64,000 bases of DNA, taken from positions 62,001-126,000 of the forward strand of contig NZ_FNFN01000009.1 in NCBI RefSeq assembly GCF_900101045.1, given 5' to 3'. The notes beneath the pieces were generated by a model that saw nothing but the letters and a program-made list of their open reading frames with translations, made no database searches and was not told the origin of the DNA. The DNA comes from Nocardioides sp. YR527 (GTDB taxonomy: Bacteria; Actinomycetota; Actinomycetes; Propionibacteriales; Nocardioidaceae). Position numbers and translations under genes: made by a program. This document shows positions 16,302 to 24,104 of the stretch, piece after piece. Every line of letters starts with the position of its first letter. Position 1 is the stretch's first letter.

Positions 16302-16859
16302 GTGATCGAAGTCTCGGACTACGACCCGGCTTGGGCGGACCGCTTCGCGGCGCTCCGGGAGGAGTACGCCGCTGCGCTATCTGAAGCGGGAGTCCCGGTC
16401 GTCGCGATCGAGCATGTCGGCAGCACGGCGGTGCCGGGTCTCGCGGCCAAGCCGATCATCGACTGCGACATCGTCGTGCGGGCCGAGCACGTCGAAGCGG
16501 CCTCGGCGGTCCTGGTCTCGTTGGGCTTCGAGGCCCGGGGCGAGCTCGGCATTCCGCAGCGCTGGGCCTTCTGGGAGCCCGCCCGGCTCGTGGGCACGAA
16601 CACCTACGTGATCGTCGAAGGGTCTCTCGCCCTCCACAATCACCTCGCCGTCCGTGACGTACTCCGTTCGGATCCGTCGTTGCGAGACGAGTACGGCGAG
16701 GTGAAGAAGAGGGTCGGTGCGACGGCCGCCGACATCTATGAGTACGGCGGGGGCAAGAACGACATGGTTCAGCGGATCCTCGCCGCGGCTGGGATGAGCG
16801 AGACCGAGCGGGACTCGATCAACTCCAACGAGGTCCCGGTGACGCCGCGGAAGCGGTGA
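16302..16859 (+). CDS. GrpB/UPF0157 family nucleotidyltransferase-like protein
   Basis: A 185-residue protein read from a GTG. It matches the GrpB (UPF0157) fold: VSDYDPAWADRFAALREEY at the start, IEHVGSTAVPGLAAKPIIDCDIVV with the nucleotidyltransferase GS...D-x-D pattern, and a central HNHLAVRDVLRSDPSLRDEY. These are small nucleotidyltransferase-superfamily proteins of unclear substrate; older annotations call them glutamate-rich protein GrpB or dephospho-CoA kinase-associated. The C-terminal 25 residues are poorly conserved. It follows the nrdJ terminator, so it has its own promoter. Confidence 0.88.
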   Translation: MIEVSDYDPAWADRFAALREEYAAALSEAGVPVVAIEHVGSTAVPGLAAKPIIDCDIVVRAEHVEAASAVLVSLGFEARGELGIPQRWAFWEPARLVGTNTYVIVEGSLALHNHLAVRDVLRSDPSLRDEYGEVKKRVGATAADIYEYGGGKNDMVQRILAAAGMSETERDSINSNEVPVTPRKR

Positions 16860-17030
16860 GGCCGACGTACGTGACCTGCTGGGGTTCGTCCAGGCGATCG
16901 CCCGAGAGATCGAGCTCGAGCACGGGGCCGCGCGGTCCTGACCGACCTGGGTGCGTACCAAGACTCCACACACCTCCACGTGTACGTCCACAGCGGCGGG
17001 CGTCGAGCCTGAACGGATGCGCGTCCAGGG

Positions 17031-17201
17031 TTAGTGGCCGAGGATGCGCGCCAGCCAGGTGCCGTTGGGGTCCTTGGGGTCGGCGGAGTGCCCGGAGCAC
17101 CACTGCCCGGTGGGTACGGAGGCTTTGACGGCGGCGACGTGGCGGCCGCAGCCGGCCCAGGTGGTCTTCTTGCACTTCTTGCAGCGGACGGGGCGACACA
17201 T
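17031..17201 (-). CDS. Small cysteine-rich zinc-ribbon-like protein, 56 aa
   Basis: Reading the minus strand from 17201 gives M-C-R-P-V-R-C-K-K-C, then T-T-W-A-G-C-G-R-H-V and V-P-T-G-Q-W-C-S-G-H. The cysteine/histidine pattern (C-x2-C, then G-C-G-x-H, then C) and the TWAGCGxHV signature belong to a widespread small protein family of unknown function, often adjacent to redox or stress genes. Probable metal binding is inferred from the cysteines. It sits 36 bp downstream of the CMD-domain gene on the same strand and may share its promoter and its operator. Confidence 0.75.
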   Translation of the reverse strand: MCRPVRCKKCKKTTWAGCGRHVAAVKASVPTGQWCSGHSADPKDPNGTWLARILGH

Positions 17202-17237
17202 GGTTTCGGTTCCTGCTTCAGTGGATCTGGTCGGTGG

Positions 17238-17627
17238 TCAGGCGGGAGGTTCGCCGGCGTCGAGGGCGTCGACGAACTCGCAGAACGCGTCGAAGGCTCG
17301 TGCGCCGTGGATGGTGGCGGGACCGCCGTGCATGAGGAAGGTGACGCCGATGGCCTCGGCTGCCTCCTGGGGGCTTGCGCCGGCTCGGGCGGCGGCCTGG
17401 CCGTGGGAGGCGATGCAGCCGTCGCAGCCCTCGACCACGCCGATCGCGAAGGCGATCAGCTCCTTGGTCTTACGGTCGAGCGCACCGTCGGCGAAGGCCG
17501 CCTTGGAGAGCCCGCCCCAGCCCTTGTAGACGTCGGGGATGGCGCGGCGCAGCTCCTGGTGGAGCGGCCCGAGGTCGCGCAGGACGCTCTTGCCGTGGGG
17601 TGATGCCTGGTCGGTCGTGGTGGTCAT
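17238..17627 (-). CDS. Carboxymuconolactone decarboxylase/AhpD-like protein
   Basis: A 129-residue protein preceded by AAAGGAG. It has the CMD fold with the redox motif E-G-C-D-G-C-I-A-S-H (C-x2-C then His), followed by GQAAARAGASPQEAAEAIGV. AhpD-like proteins with this motif act as thiol peroxidase or disulfide-reducing partners; classical decarboxylases lack the CxxC. A redox role is thus more likely than decarboxylation. It is divergent from the DUF302 gene across two perfect 20-bp palindromes, one of which lies 29 bp before its start, so the CstR-like repressor probably controls it. Confidence 0.88.
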   Translation of the reverse strand: MTTTTDQASPHGKSVLRDLGPLHQELRRAIPDVYKGWGGLSKAAFADGALDRKTKELIAFAIGVVEGCDGCIASHGQAAARAGASPQEAAEAIGVTFLMHGGPATIHGARAFDAFCEFVDALDAGEPPA

Positions 17628-17655
17628 GGGTGGCTCCTTTCAGTTGCCGATCGAG

Positions 17656-17710
17656 GTAACCCCCCGGGGGGTTACACTGACGACGGTAGCATAACCCCCC
17701 GGGGGGTTAT
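17656..17710. promoter_or_regulatory. Twin 20-bp palindromic operators for a CsoR/CstR-family repressor
   Basis: GTAACCCCCCGGGGGGTTAC (17656-17675) and ATAACCCCCCGGGGGGTTAT (17691-17710) are perfect palindromes differing only at the outer base pair. Their centres are 35 bp apart. Each lies 26-29 bp upstream of one of the two divergent genes. GC-tract palindromes flanked by TA are the usual operators of CsoR/CstR/RcnR-family tetramers, and the regulator gene is in this cluster. Confidence 0.85.
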
Positions 17711-17735
17711 AGAATCGCTGTGAGAAGGAGAACTG

Positions 17736-18155
17736 ATGACCAACTTCACCCTGAGCGCCACCGTCCCCGTGCCGTACGCGGAGGCTTTGCCGCGCGTACG
17801 AGAACTTCTCGGTGACGCCGGATTCGGCGTCCTCACCGAGATCGACCTGTCTGCCACCTTGCGGGCCAAGCTGGGCGTGGACGTCCCACAGCAGGTGATC
17901 CTCGGAGCCTGCATGCCTCAGCTCGCACATCGCGCGCTCTCGGCAGATCCGCGCATCGCGACGATGCTGCCGTGCAATGTCGTGGTCGCTGACGAGGGTG
18001 AGGAGACCCGGGTGGAGATCTTCGACCCGGCCGCGATGACCTCGTTCAGCTCGGACGCGGGCGTCGCCGAGGTCGCGGCGGACGCGCGTCGGCGTCTCGG
18101 TGGCATGTTGGAAGCACTTACTGGAAAGAAGGACGACGATGCAGCTCGAGCCTGA
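17736..18155 (+). CDS. DUF302 domain protein
   Basis: A 139-residue soluble protein preceded by GAAGGAG. The DUF302 signature is visible: an N-terminal VPYAEALPRVRELLGDAGFGVLTEID pattern (two stretches), KLGVD, ILGACMPQLAHRAL and LPCNVVVAD, then a C-terminal helical tail. DUF302 proteins are small alpha-beta proteins of unknown activity that often accompany sulfur oxidation or persulfide-responsive genes. It overlaps the following regulator gene by 17 bases, so the two are translated as one operon. Confidence 0.85.
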   Translation: MTNFTLSATVPVPYAEALPRVRELLGDAGFGVLTEIDLSATLRAKLGVDVPQQVILGACMPQLAHRALSADPRIATMLPCNVVVADEGEETRVEIFDPAAMTSFSSDAGVAEVAADARRRLGGMLEALTGKKDDDAARA

Positions 18156-18399
18156 CGAGATCAAGGCCATCATCACCCGACTCAAGAAGGCCAACGGACA
18201 CCTCGCGTCCGTGATCCGGATGCTCGAGGAGGGCTCGGAGTGCGAGGACGCGCTGACCCAGCTCGCGGCGGTCAACAAGGCGGTCAGCCGAGGTGGCTAC
18301 GCGCTGGTCGCCACCGGGTTGGAGAAGTGCCTCGCCGAGGGTGGTCGCGACAGCGTCGACACCAAGAAGATGGAGAAGCTCTTCCTCGCTCTTGCCTGA
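18139..18399 (+). CDS. CsoR-family repressor with CstR-like dithiol site
   Basis: The 86-residue protein matches the DUF156 fold (IKAIITRLKKANGHLASVIRM, split; EDALTQLAAVNKAV). CsoR copper sensors use Cys36-His61-Cys65. Here Cys35 and Cys64 are kept with the 29-residue spacing, but the His position (residue 60) is Gly. Loss of the His with both Cys retained is the hallmark of CstR, which senses persulfides and polysulfides by disulfide/trisulfide formation. It probably binds the two palindromes in the divergent promoter. The sulfur-sensing call is inferred from residues; copper sensing looks unlikely. Confidence 0.85.
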   Translation: MQLEPDEIKAIITRLKKANGHLASVIRMLEEGSECEDALTQLAAVNKAVSRGGYALVATGLEKCLAEGGRDSVDTKKMEKLFLALA

Positions 18400-18414
18400 C
18401 CAGCGGGCCGATCA

Positions 18415-18451
18415 CTGTCCACAGGTGATCTTCGGGACGGGGTTATCCACA
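18415..18451. promoter_or_regulatory. Pair of DnaA-box-like 9-mers
   Basis: CTGTCCACA (18415-18423) and the perfect box TTATCCACA (18443-18451) lie in the 103-bp gap between the CstR-like gene and the next gene, 28 bp apart. Whether DnaA binds here is unknown. Confidence 0.4.
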
Positions 18452-18502
18452 GCCCGGTGATAGGCGCTGGCGGGGCGTACGGTTCCGGGGTCTGCTGGGG
18501 TC

Positions 18503-19663
18503 ATGCCCAAACGAAAGAAGCGTGAGAAGTCACCCCGTCCACCGAACAGGCCCGGGGATCCGCGGCGGCGGTCGTTCGTCGAGAAGGTCGTCGACAGTCC
18601 TTACTGGCCGGCGATGTTCGCGGTGAACGATGCCGAGGCTCGTGGGGATGTGAAGTCGGCCCTGGAGATCATCCACACGACCAGCGCCCAGCTCGACAAG
18701 GAGCAGTTCTGGCATCCGTCGCGCGTCGAGCGGCTGGAACAGCTGCGGCTGCTCGAGGCGCTGATGCCGAGGTGGGCGCACTCGCGATGGATCCTCGCGC
18801 AGGCGATGCAGGGGACCCATGCGCGCAACCAGTGGCGGATGTCGAAGGCGATCCGTGTCGCCCTGGACGTCCGTGGCGGCCCCGACCCCGGACGTGACCG
18901 GGAGGACGAACGGATCCAGATCCTGGACCGTGACTGGGTCTATCGCCAGACATTCCTCTACGAGCTCGGCGGGCTCGAGGCGTTCCTGCGCCACCACGCT
19001 TCGGGCGACCTCATCGCCGGAGCCGACCGGATCTGGGAGTGGGTGCGGGCGCCGATGCGTGGCCTCCGGCTTCAGGGGCGCGCGCCGCGCCACCTGTTCT
19101 GGGAGGATCCGAGGACCGGGGAGCAGGTGACGACGATCAACATCGGTGCCGGTCTGCTCGTCGACGACGGGGAGTGCGTGATCGGCCGGATCGTGCCGAT
19201 CGACGACGGTCTGATGTTCGAGACTGCGCCGCTGCGGGTGCCTGAGGAAGTGGCGTACGCCGTCGCGGATGAGCCGGAGCGGTGGGTCGACGCACTGCGT
19301 GACAGGACCGGGGCGCCGGATCGCGTGCCGGGAGAGATCTGGACCCACCGCGGGCTGCGCGACTACGGCTTGCTCACCGATATCCCGTACGGGCTGGTCA
19401 ACCTCGCCATGGACGCGGGCCTGCACGCGTTCATGAACCCGGATGACGAAGAGCTGGACGAATTGGACGAGCTGTTCAACCATCCGGCCGACTATCCCGC
19501 GTGCCTGGCCGCCTGGCTGGCGCGACCGGAGACGATCGCGGCGCTCGGCGCCGGCGTGCCGCTCGACGGCCTCGCTGCGCTCCGCGGGTTCGCAGAATTC
19601 GTCCACGAGCCGGCCGCGAGCCTCATCCGCGACCTGGCCGACCACCACGAGGAGGCTGCCTGA
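18503..19663 (+). CDS. Conserved hypothetical protein, 386 aa
   Basis: Function not recognised. The N-terminus is very basic and proline-rich (MPKRKKREKSPRPPNRPGDP). The body is a soluble alpha/beta protein, with a helical half (residues 35-180; ALEIIHTTSAQLDKEQFWHP, RLEQLRLLEALMPRW) that could form TPR-like hairpins. An acidic stretch DDEELDELDELF follows near residue 320. No signal peptide, membrane segment or catalytic motif was found. Codon use is like the surrounding core genes. It is monocistronic by spacing. Confidence 0.7.
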   Translation: MPKRKKREKSPRPPNRPGDPRRRSFVEKVVDSPYWPAMFAVNDAEARGDVKSALEIIHTTSAQLDKEQFWHPSRVERLEQLRLLEALMPRWAHSRWILAQAMQGTHARNQWRMSKAIRVALDVRGGPDPGRDREDERIQILDRDWVYRQTFLYELGGLEAFLRHHASGDLIAGADRIWEWVRAPMRGLRLQGRAPRHLFWEDPRTGEQVTTINIGAGLLVDDGECVIGRIVPIDDGLMFETAPLRVPEEVAYAVADEPERWVDALRDRTGAPDRVPGEIWTHRGLRDYGLLTDIPYGLVNLAMDAGLHAFMNPDDEELDELDELFNHPADYPACLAAWLARPETIAALGAGVPLDGLAALRGFAEFVHEPAASLIRDLADHHEEAA

Positions 19664-19735
19664 CACTCCGCGAGGCCTCTCGCCCAAACCTGCGGTTTGG
19701 CTTAGTTTGATCCCAGTCGAGACGTGGGGGTCGGA

Positions 19736-21748
19736 ATGGCAGCACCGCAGGCGGCATCGGAGACCGAGCCTCAGCTGAGCCGGCGCCGGATCAATCTCAT
19801 CTTCGGCACCGTGCTCCTCGGCATGCTGCTCGCGGCGCTCGACCAGACGATCGTGTCGACCGCGCTGCCGACGATCGTGGCCGACGTCGGAGGTGCCGGC
19901 CACCTGTCGTGGGTGGTGTCGTCCTACCTTCTGGCCGAGACGGTGGCGACCGTGCTCGCCGGCAAGTTCGGTGACCTCTTCGGCCGCAAGCTGATGCTGC
20001 AGGTCTCCGCCGGGCTCTTCATCCTCGCCTCGGCCGCGTGCGGGTTCGCGACCGACATGGCCTGGCTGATCGGCGCGAGAGCCGTGCAGGGCATCGGTGC
20101 AGGTGGCCTGATGGTGACCGCGACGGCGCTGATCGGCGACATCATCCCGCTGCGCGACCGCGGCAAGTACCAGGGCGCCCTCGGCGCCGTCTTCGGTGCG
20201 ACCACCGTCCTCGGGCCGCTCCTCGGCGGTCTCTTCACCGACCACCTCTCCTGGCGCTGGGCGTTCTACATCAACCTGCCGCTCGGCATCGCCGTGATCG
20301 CGATCGCGAGCCTGACGCTGCCGCAGATCGCCCGCGGCAAGCGACCCTCGATCGACTATCTCGGCATCCTCTTCGTCGGCCTCGGCGCCTCGATGCTGAC
20401 GCTGGCCGTCAGCTGGGGCGGGACCGAGTACGCCTGGGGATCGGCGACCATCATCGGCCTGTTCATCGGTTCGGCGGTCGCGTTCGCGATCTTCGTCTGG
20501 GTGGAGTCGCGGGCGGTCTCTCCGATCCTGCCCCTGCGACTGTTCCGCGACCGGGTGTTCACCGTCAGCGTCGTGCTCTCGTTCATCGTCGGCTTCGCGA
20601 TGCTCGGCGCGATGACCTACCTGCCGACCTACATGCAGTACGTGCACGGTGTCTCCGCGACGTCGTCCGGGATCCGAACCCTGCCGATGGTCGTCGGTCT
20701 GCTGGTGACGTCGACGCTGGCGGGTTCGATCGTGGGCCGGACGGGCCGCTACAAGATCTTCCCGGTCGCCGGTGCGCTGATCATGGCGCTGGGGCTCTAC
20801 CTGCTCTCGACCATGGACGCCGACACCAGCACCCTGATGATGTCGCTGTTCCTGCTGATCATGGGCATGGGTGTCGGCCTGAGCATGCAGATCCTGACGA
20901 TCATCGTGCAGAACACGGCAGCCTACGAGGATCTCGGCGTCGCGACCTCGGGCGTGACGTTCTTCCGGACGATGGGCAGCTCGTTCGGCGCATCCATCAT
21001 GGGCACCGTCTACGCCAACGGGCTCGCCGACCGGCTCCCCGCCGCTCTCGCCACGGCCGGCGTCTCCCCGGACGAGGTCGCGACACCAACTCTCCTGCAC
21101 GCGCTGCCCGACGCCCAGAGCGCGCCGATCATCACTGCCTACGCGGACACGCTGCACGTCGTCTTCCTCGCCGCGGTCCCCGTCGCCGGGCTGGCGTTCC
21201 TCCTCGCGCTCTTCCTCAAGGAAGTGCCCCTGCGTGACAGCTCGAGGGCGGCCGCGACCGACCCGGGCGACGGCTTCGCCATGCCCAACTCCTCCGACAG
21301 CGCCATGCGCCTCGACGTCGCCGTCGCCCAGCTCGTCCGCCGCCAGCCGCCGGAGACCTTCACCATGCTCCGGGAGACGGCGGTCGACCTCGACGCCGCG
21401 ACCGCGTGGTGCGTACGCCAGATCGGGATCCGTGAGTGGGTCGGCGGTGAGACCTCGCTGGTCGCGATCGGTCACCGCCTCGGGATGCCGGGTGCGGTGC
21501 TGGCACCGGCATTCGCCACCGCCGCGGCCGAGGGCTACCTCTACGGCGACGAGACGGCGTACGCACTGACAGAGGCGGGGAAGGAGGAGCTCGACAAGCT
21601 GGTCGCGGCGTTCAAGCAGTGGCTGATCACCGAGCTCGCCGACTGGGGTGCCGACGACGCCAAGCTCGATGCGGCGCTCGCTGTGCTCTCCCGCAAGATC
21701 GTCGAGGGCGAACAGGACGTGCGGAGCCCGGCTGAGACGGCCGTATAG
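19736..21748 (+). CDS. DHA2-family MFS drug exporter with C-terminal extension
   Basis: The ATG at 19736 is preceded by GTGGGGGTCGGA; a GTG four codons earlier is possible. The first 500 residues form a 14-helix EmrB/QacA-type proton antiporter: motif DQTIVSTALPTIVADVG in helix 1, GKFGDLFGRK (motif A) and a helix-5 region TVLGPLLGGLFTDHLSWRW. Substrates are usually hydrophobic cations or antibiotics, not predictable here. After an ESSD-like linker, about 150 extra soluble residues contain WVGGETSLVAIGHRLGMPG and LTEAGKEELDKLV, resembling a MarR-like winged helix. The extension occurs in related actinobacterial exporters and may be a regulatory domain. Confidence 0.88.
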   Translation: MAAPQAASETEPQLSRRRINLIFGTVLLGMLLAALDQTIVSTALPTIVADVGGAGHLSWVVSSYLLAETVATVLAGKFGDLFGRKLMLQVSAGLFILASAACGFATDMAWLIGARAVQGIGAGGLMVTATALIGDIIPLRDRGKYQGALGAVFGATTVLGPLLGGLFTDHLSWRWAFYINLPLGIAVIAIASLTLPQIARGKRPSIDYLGILFVGLGASMLTLAVSWGGTEYAWGSATIIGLFIGSAVAFAIFVWVESRAVSPILPLRLFRDRVFTVSVVLSFIVGFAMLGAMTYLPTYMQYVHGVSATSSGIRTLPMVVGLLVTSTLAGSIVGRTGRYKIFPVAGALIMALGLYLLSTMDADTSTLMMSLFLLIMGMGVGLSMQILTIIVQNTAAYEDLGVATSGVTFFRTMGSSFGASIMGTVYANGLADRLPAALATAGVSPDEVATPTLLHALPDAQSAPIITAYADTLHVVFLAAVPVAGLAFLLALFLKEVPLRDSSRAAATDPGDGFAMPNSSDSAMRLDVAVAQLVRRQPPETFTMLRETAVDLDAATAWCVRQIGIREWVGGETSLVAIGHRLGMPGAVLAPAFATAAAEGYLYGDETAYALTEAGKEELDKLVAAFKQWLITELADWGADDAKLDAALAVLSRKIVEGEQDVRSPAETAV

Positions 21749-21801
21749 GGCATTTTGGTTTCGTCATGTTTGAAATCGGCGAAAGCGGGTAGGACGAAGG
21801 C

Positions 21802-22104
21802 ATGAGTGACGACGACATGCACGTCAATCCCGACGATCTCAGGTCCATCAAGAGCACGCTCGACACCGCCGGCGGAGACCTCTTCAAGCAGGCCAAGCCG
21901 TTGCAGAAGACGCCTGACGTGGGCGAGTCGTCCTCCGAGGTCGCGACCGCGCTCGCGTCGCTGGCGGCGGCTGTCGGAGGGATGGCGGAAGGCCTCGGGA
22001 CACTCAGCGACGGCGTACAGAACGCTCTCGACCATGCGACCACGACCGATGACGCGGCCGGCGACGCGGGCCGGCGCCACGAGCAGAGGGTGAGGGGCAA
22101 CTGA
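21802..22104 (+). CDS. EspC/WXG100-like ESX secretion substrate, small
   Basis: A 100-residue helical protein with no signal peptide: MHVNPDDLRSIKSTLDTAGGDL, then a second helix LASLAAAVGGMAEGLGTLSDGV. Length and helix-turn-helix design match EspC/WXG100-type partners secreted by type VII systems. The stop overlaps the start of the next gene (TGATG), which encodes a larger WXG-type protein, so it is probably its secretion partner. The tryptophan of WXG is absent, as in EspC-like members. Confidence 0.6.
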   Translation: MSDDDMHVNPDDLRSIKSTLDTAGGDLFKQAKPLQKTPDVGESSSEVATALASLAAAVGGMAEGLGTLSDGVQNALDHATTTDDAAGDAGRRHEQRVRGN

Positions 22105-23306
22105 TGGCTGAGGCGATGGACACGAAGGTCTACGGCGACGCGTCGGAGGCTCAGACCGCGGCGGACGCGTGCACGACCGCCAAGGACGCGGTCGGCGACG
22201 TCCTCGACGATCTCGGCAAGGCGATCAAGACCGCCGGCTCGTGGAAGGGCCAGGCCGGCGCCGCCTTCGAGTCGAAGGCGGAGAGACGCAAGAGCGACCT
22301 GCGCCAGCTCGAGTCGCGCATCGAGGCCATGGGCAAGGGCCTCTCGACCTTCTCGGGTGACCTCAAGGCGGTCGAGACCAAGATGTCGACGATCCGCACC
22401 GAGGCCGGCGGCGCGGGCCTCACGGTCAGCGGCACCATGATCTCGCCGCCGACCGACCCCGGCGACGATGCCTCCGAGGACGACGTCAACGCCCACAACA
22501 CCAAGGTCGAGAAGTGGAATGACCTGGTCAGCCGGGTCGAGACGGCTCGCAAGGACGAGGACAACGCGCACGAGGACCTCGGCAAGGCGATCTCGAAGTC
22601 GACCGGCGACGGCTGGATCGAGGACCGCCTCGAGGACCTGGGCCTGCTGCCGAAGGACTTCTCCGACGGCATGCAGATCGGTGCGTACGCCCTGGGGCTG
22701 GCCGGTCTGGGAGCCGGTGCCGGCGTCGACTGGATGGTGAAGAGCCGTTACGGCACGTTCCAGCCGCGGGTGAACGGCCGGTTCGCCAGTCCGTCGAGCC
22801 TGACGAAGCTGGAGCGCGCCGCGAAGGTGCTCAACGACAAGAACTGGCACGCGAAGGCCAACCAGGCAGCCGTACGCGGCAAGTGGCTGACCGCGGGCAA
22901 ATGGGCGACCCGGGCCGGCTGGGTGGTCACGGCCGGCACCTCGGCGTGGGAGCAGTGGCAGAAGGACGCCGATGACCCGTCGCTGTCGACGACGGAGCGG
23001 GTGAGCCGGACGGTGAGCACCTCCGCGATCACGACCGCGGGCGCCGCGGGCGGGGCCTGGGCCGGTGCTCAGGCCGGTGCCGCCATCGGCAGCATCTTCC
23101 CCGGCCCGGGCACGGTCATCGGCGGTGTCGTGGGCGGTGTGATCGGTGGTGCGATCGGCTCCGGGCTGGCCGGCAAGGCGGCCGACTTCGTGGTCGACGA
23201 GGCCGGCGAGCTCGGTGAGGCAGTGGTCGACGGGGTCAGCGACTTCGCGGAGGGCGCCGGCGAGGTAGCCTCCGATGTCGGCGACGCCATCACCTTCTGG
23301 GACTAG
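22104..23306 (+). CDS. Large WXG-type ESX substrate with glycine-zipper region
   Basis: A 400-residue protein. Residues 1-110 form helices around S-W-K-G-Q-A-G, a WXG motif, as in LXG/WXG-domain type VII substrates. Residues 200-215 are hydrophobic (GAYALGLAGLGAGAGVDWMV). Near residue 310 begins an alanine/glycine run (GAAGGAWAGAQAGAAIGS then VIGGVVGGVIGGAIGSGLAG) that is a glycine zipper, often found in membrane-inserting or pore-forming toxins. The C-terminal 50 residues are acidic. Toxin function is inferred. A membrane protein and a PsbP/DcrB-like protein follow directly. Confidence 0.65.
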   Translation: MAEAMDTKVYGDASEAQTAADACTTAKDAVGDVLDDLGKAIKTAGSWKGQAGAAFESKAERRKSDLRQLESRIEAMGKGLSTFSGDLKAVETKMSTIRTEAGGAGLTVSGTMISPPTDPGDDASEDDVNAHNTKVEKWNDLVSRVETARKDEDNAHEDLGKAISKSTGDGWIEDRLEDLGLLPKDFSDGMQIGAYALGLAGLGAGAGVDWMVKSRYGTFQPRVNGRFASPSSLTKLERAAKVLNDKNWHAKANQAAVRGKWLTAGKWATRAGWVVTAGTSAWEQWQKDADDPSLSTTERVSRTVSTSAITTAGAAGGAWAGAQAGAAIGSIFPGPGTVIGGVVGGVIGGAIGSGLAGKAADFVVDEAGELGEAVVDGVSDFAEGAGEVASDVGDAITFWD

Positions 23307-23313
23307 GACCGCA

Positions 23314-23676
23314 ATGATCTGGGCCGCACTCATCCTCGCCGTCGGCGTCATCGGCGCCGGGGTCAGCATCTGGCAGCATCTCGGGCTCTCCGCTCGTGCC
23401 CGTTCCTGGGCGACCGCATGGAACCGGGGCGGTGTGGGCGAGGACGTCGTGCTCATCCATCTGCCCTGCATCTCCGCGCTGGCCATCACCGGCTCGACGG
23501 CGTTCGGGCTGGTGCCGGAGCAGACCGCGGCGTGGACGATCATCGGTGGGCTCTTCCTGCTCACCTGCCTCGTCTACCCGGTGCTGGTCATCGTGCCCAC
23601 CCCGCCGTTCATCAAGCCGAAGTGGTATCGCGAGTCGCGCCCGGCGAAGAAGCGCACCGCGGGAAAGAAGAAGTGA
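23314..23676 (+). CDS. Small membrane protein, 120 aa, possible immunity protein
   Basis: Three hydrophobic segments are visible: MIWAALILAVGVIGAGVSIW, LPCISALAITGSTAFGL, and TIIGGLFLLTCLVYPVLVIV, ending in a lysine-rich tail. The start at 23314 lies 7 bases after the preceding stop; an upstream in-frame start would overlap that gene. The family was not recognised. Its position right after a membrane-active candidate effector makes an immunity role possible, but that is inference from context only. Confidence 0.6.
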   Translation: MIWAALILAVGVIGAGVSIWQHLGLSARARSWATAWNRGGVGEDVVLIHLPCISALAITGSTAFGLVPEQTAAWTIIGGLFLLTCLVYPVLVIVPTPPFIKPKWYRESRPAKKRTAGKKK

Positions 23677-24104
23677 CCGTGTCTGATCACCGGACGACCC
23701 TGACCCTCCCGGCCGGCTGGGAGAGTGTCGAGCCACCCGAGGGCGTACGTTTCCTGGCGCTCGCGCCGGAGAGCGGCACCTTCCGCTCCAACCTCACGGT
23801 GACCGCCCAGACCAACGGCGACCTGGGGTTTCGCGACTGGCAGGTCGGCTCCGAGATGGCGTTCACCGAGATGATGCCGGGCTACACGCCGATCGACCTC
23901 GAGCGGCTCACGATCGCCGGGCAGGAGGCGGGGCGGCGGCTGGCGATGTACGACGGGCCGGGCGGCTCCGCGCTGACCATGGAGCAGTGGTTCGTGGCGA
24001 TCGACGGAGTCGGCCACACCCTGACCGCTACCGTGCTGACCAGCGACTATGCGACCTGGGCCGCCCAGATCGACGCCGCTGCCGCCACCTGGAGCCCGGC
24101 ATGA
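23673..24104 (+). CDS. PsbP/DcrB (DUF1795)-like protein
   Basis: The GTG at 23673 overlaps the previous stop, giving 143 residues; a second GTG two codons later is equally possible. It begins with LTLPAGWESVEPPEGVRFLAL and continues with strands SNLTVTAQTNG and QWFVAIDGVGHTLTATVL, the pattern of the PsbP/DcrB/LpqN alpha-beta fold. There is no signal peptide, so it is cytosolic. DUF1795 proteins act as effector chaperones (EagT6) in type VI systems; a comparable role for the glycine-zipper substrate here is a guess based on gene order. Confidence 0.6.
   Translation: MTVSDHRTTLTLPAGWESVEPPEGVRFLALAPESGTFRSNLTVTAQTNGDLGFRDWQVGSEMAFTEMMPGYTPIDLERLTIAGQEAGRRLAMYDGPGGSALTMEQWFVAIDGVGHTLTATVLTSDYATWAAQIDAAAATWSPA

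Noticed and set aside
18530..21475. 981-codon minus-strand open frame
   Set aside because: Antisense to two clear genes; translation is Arg/Asp/Gly-rich low complexity.
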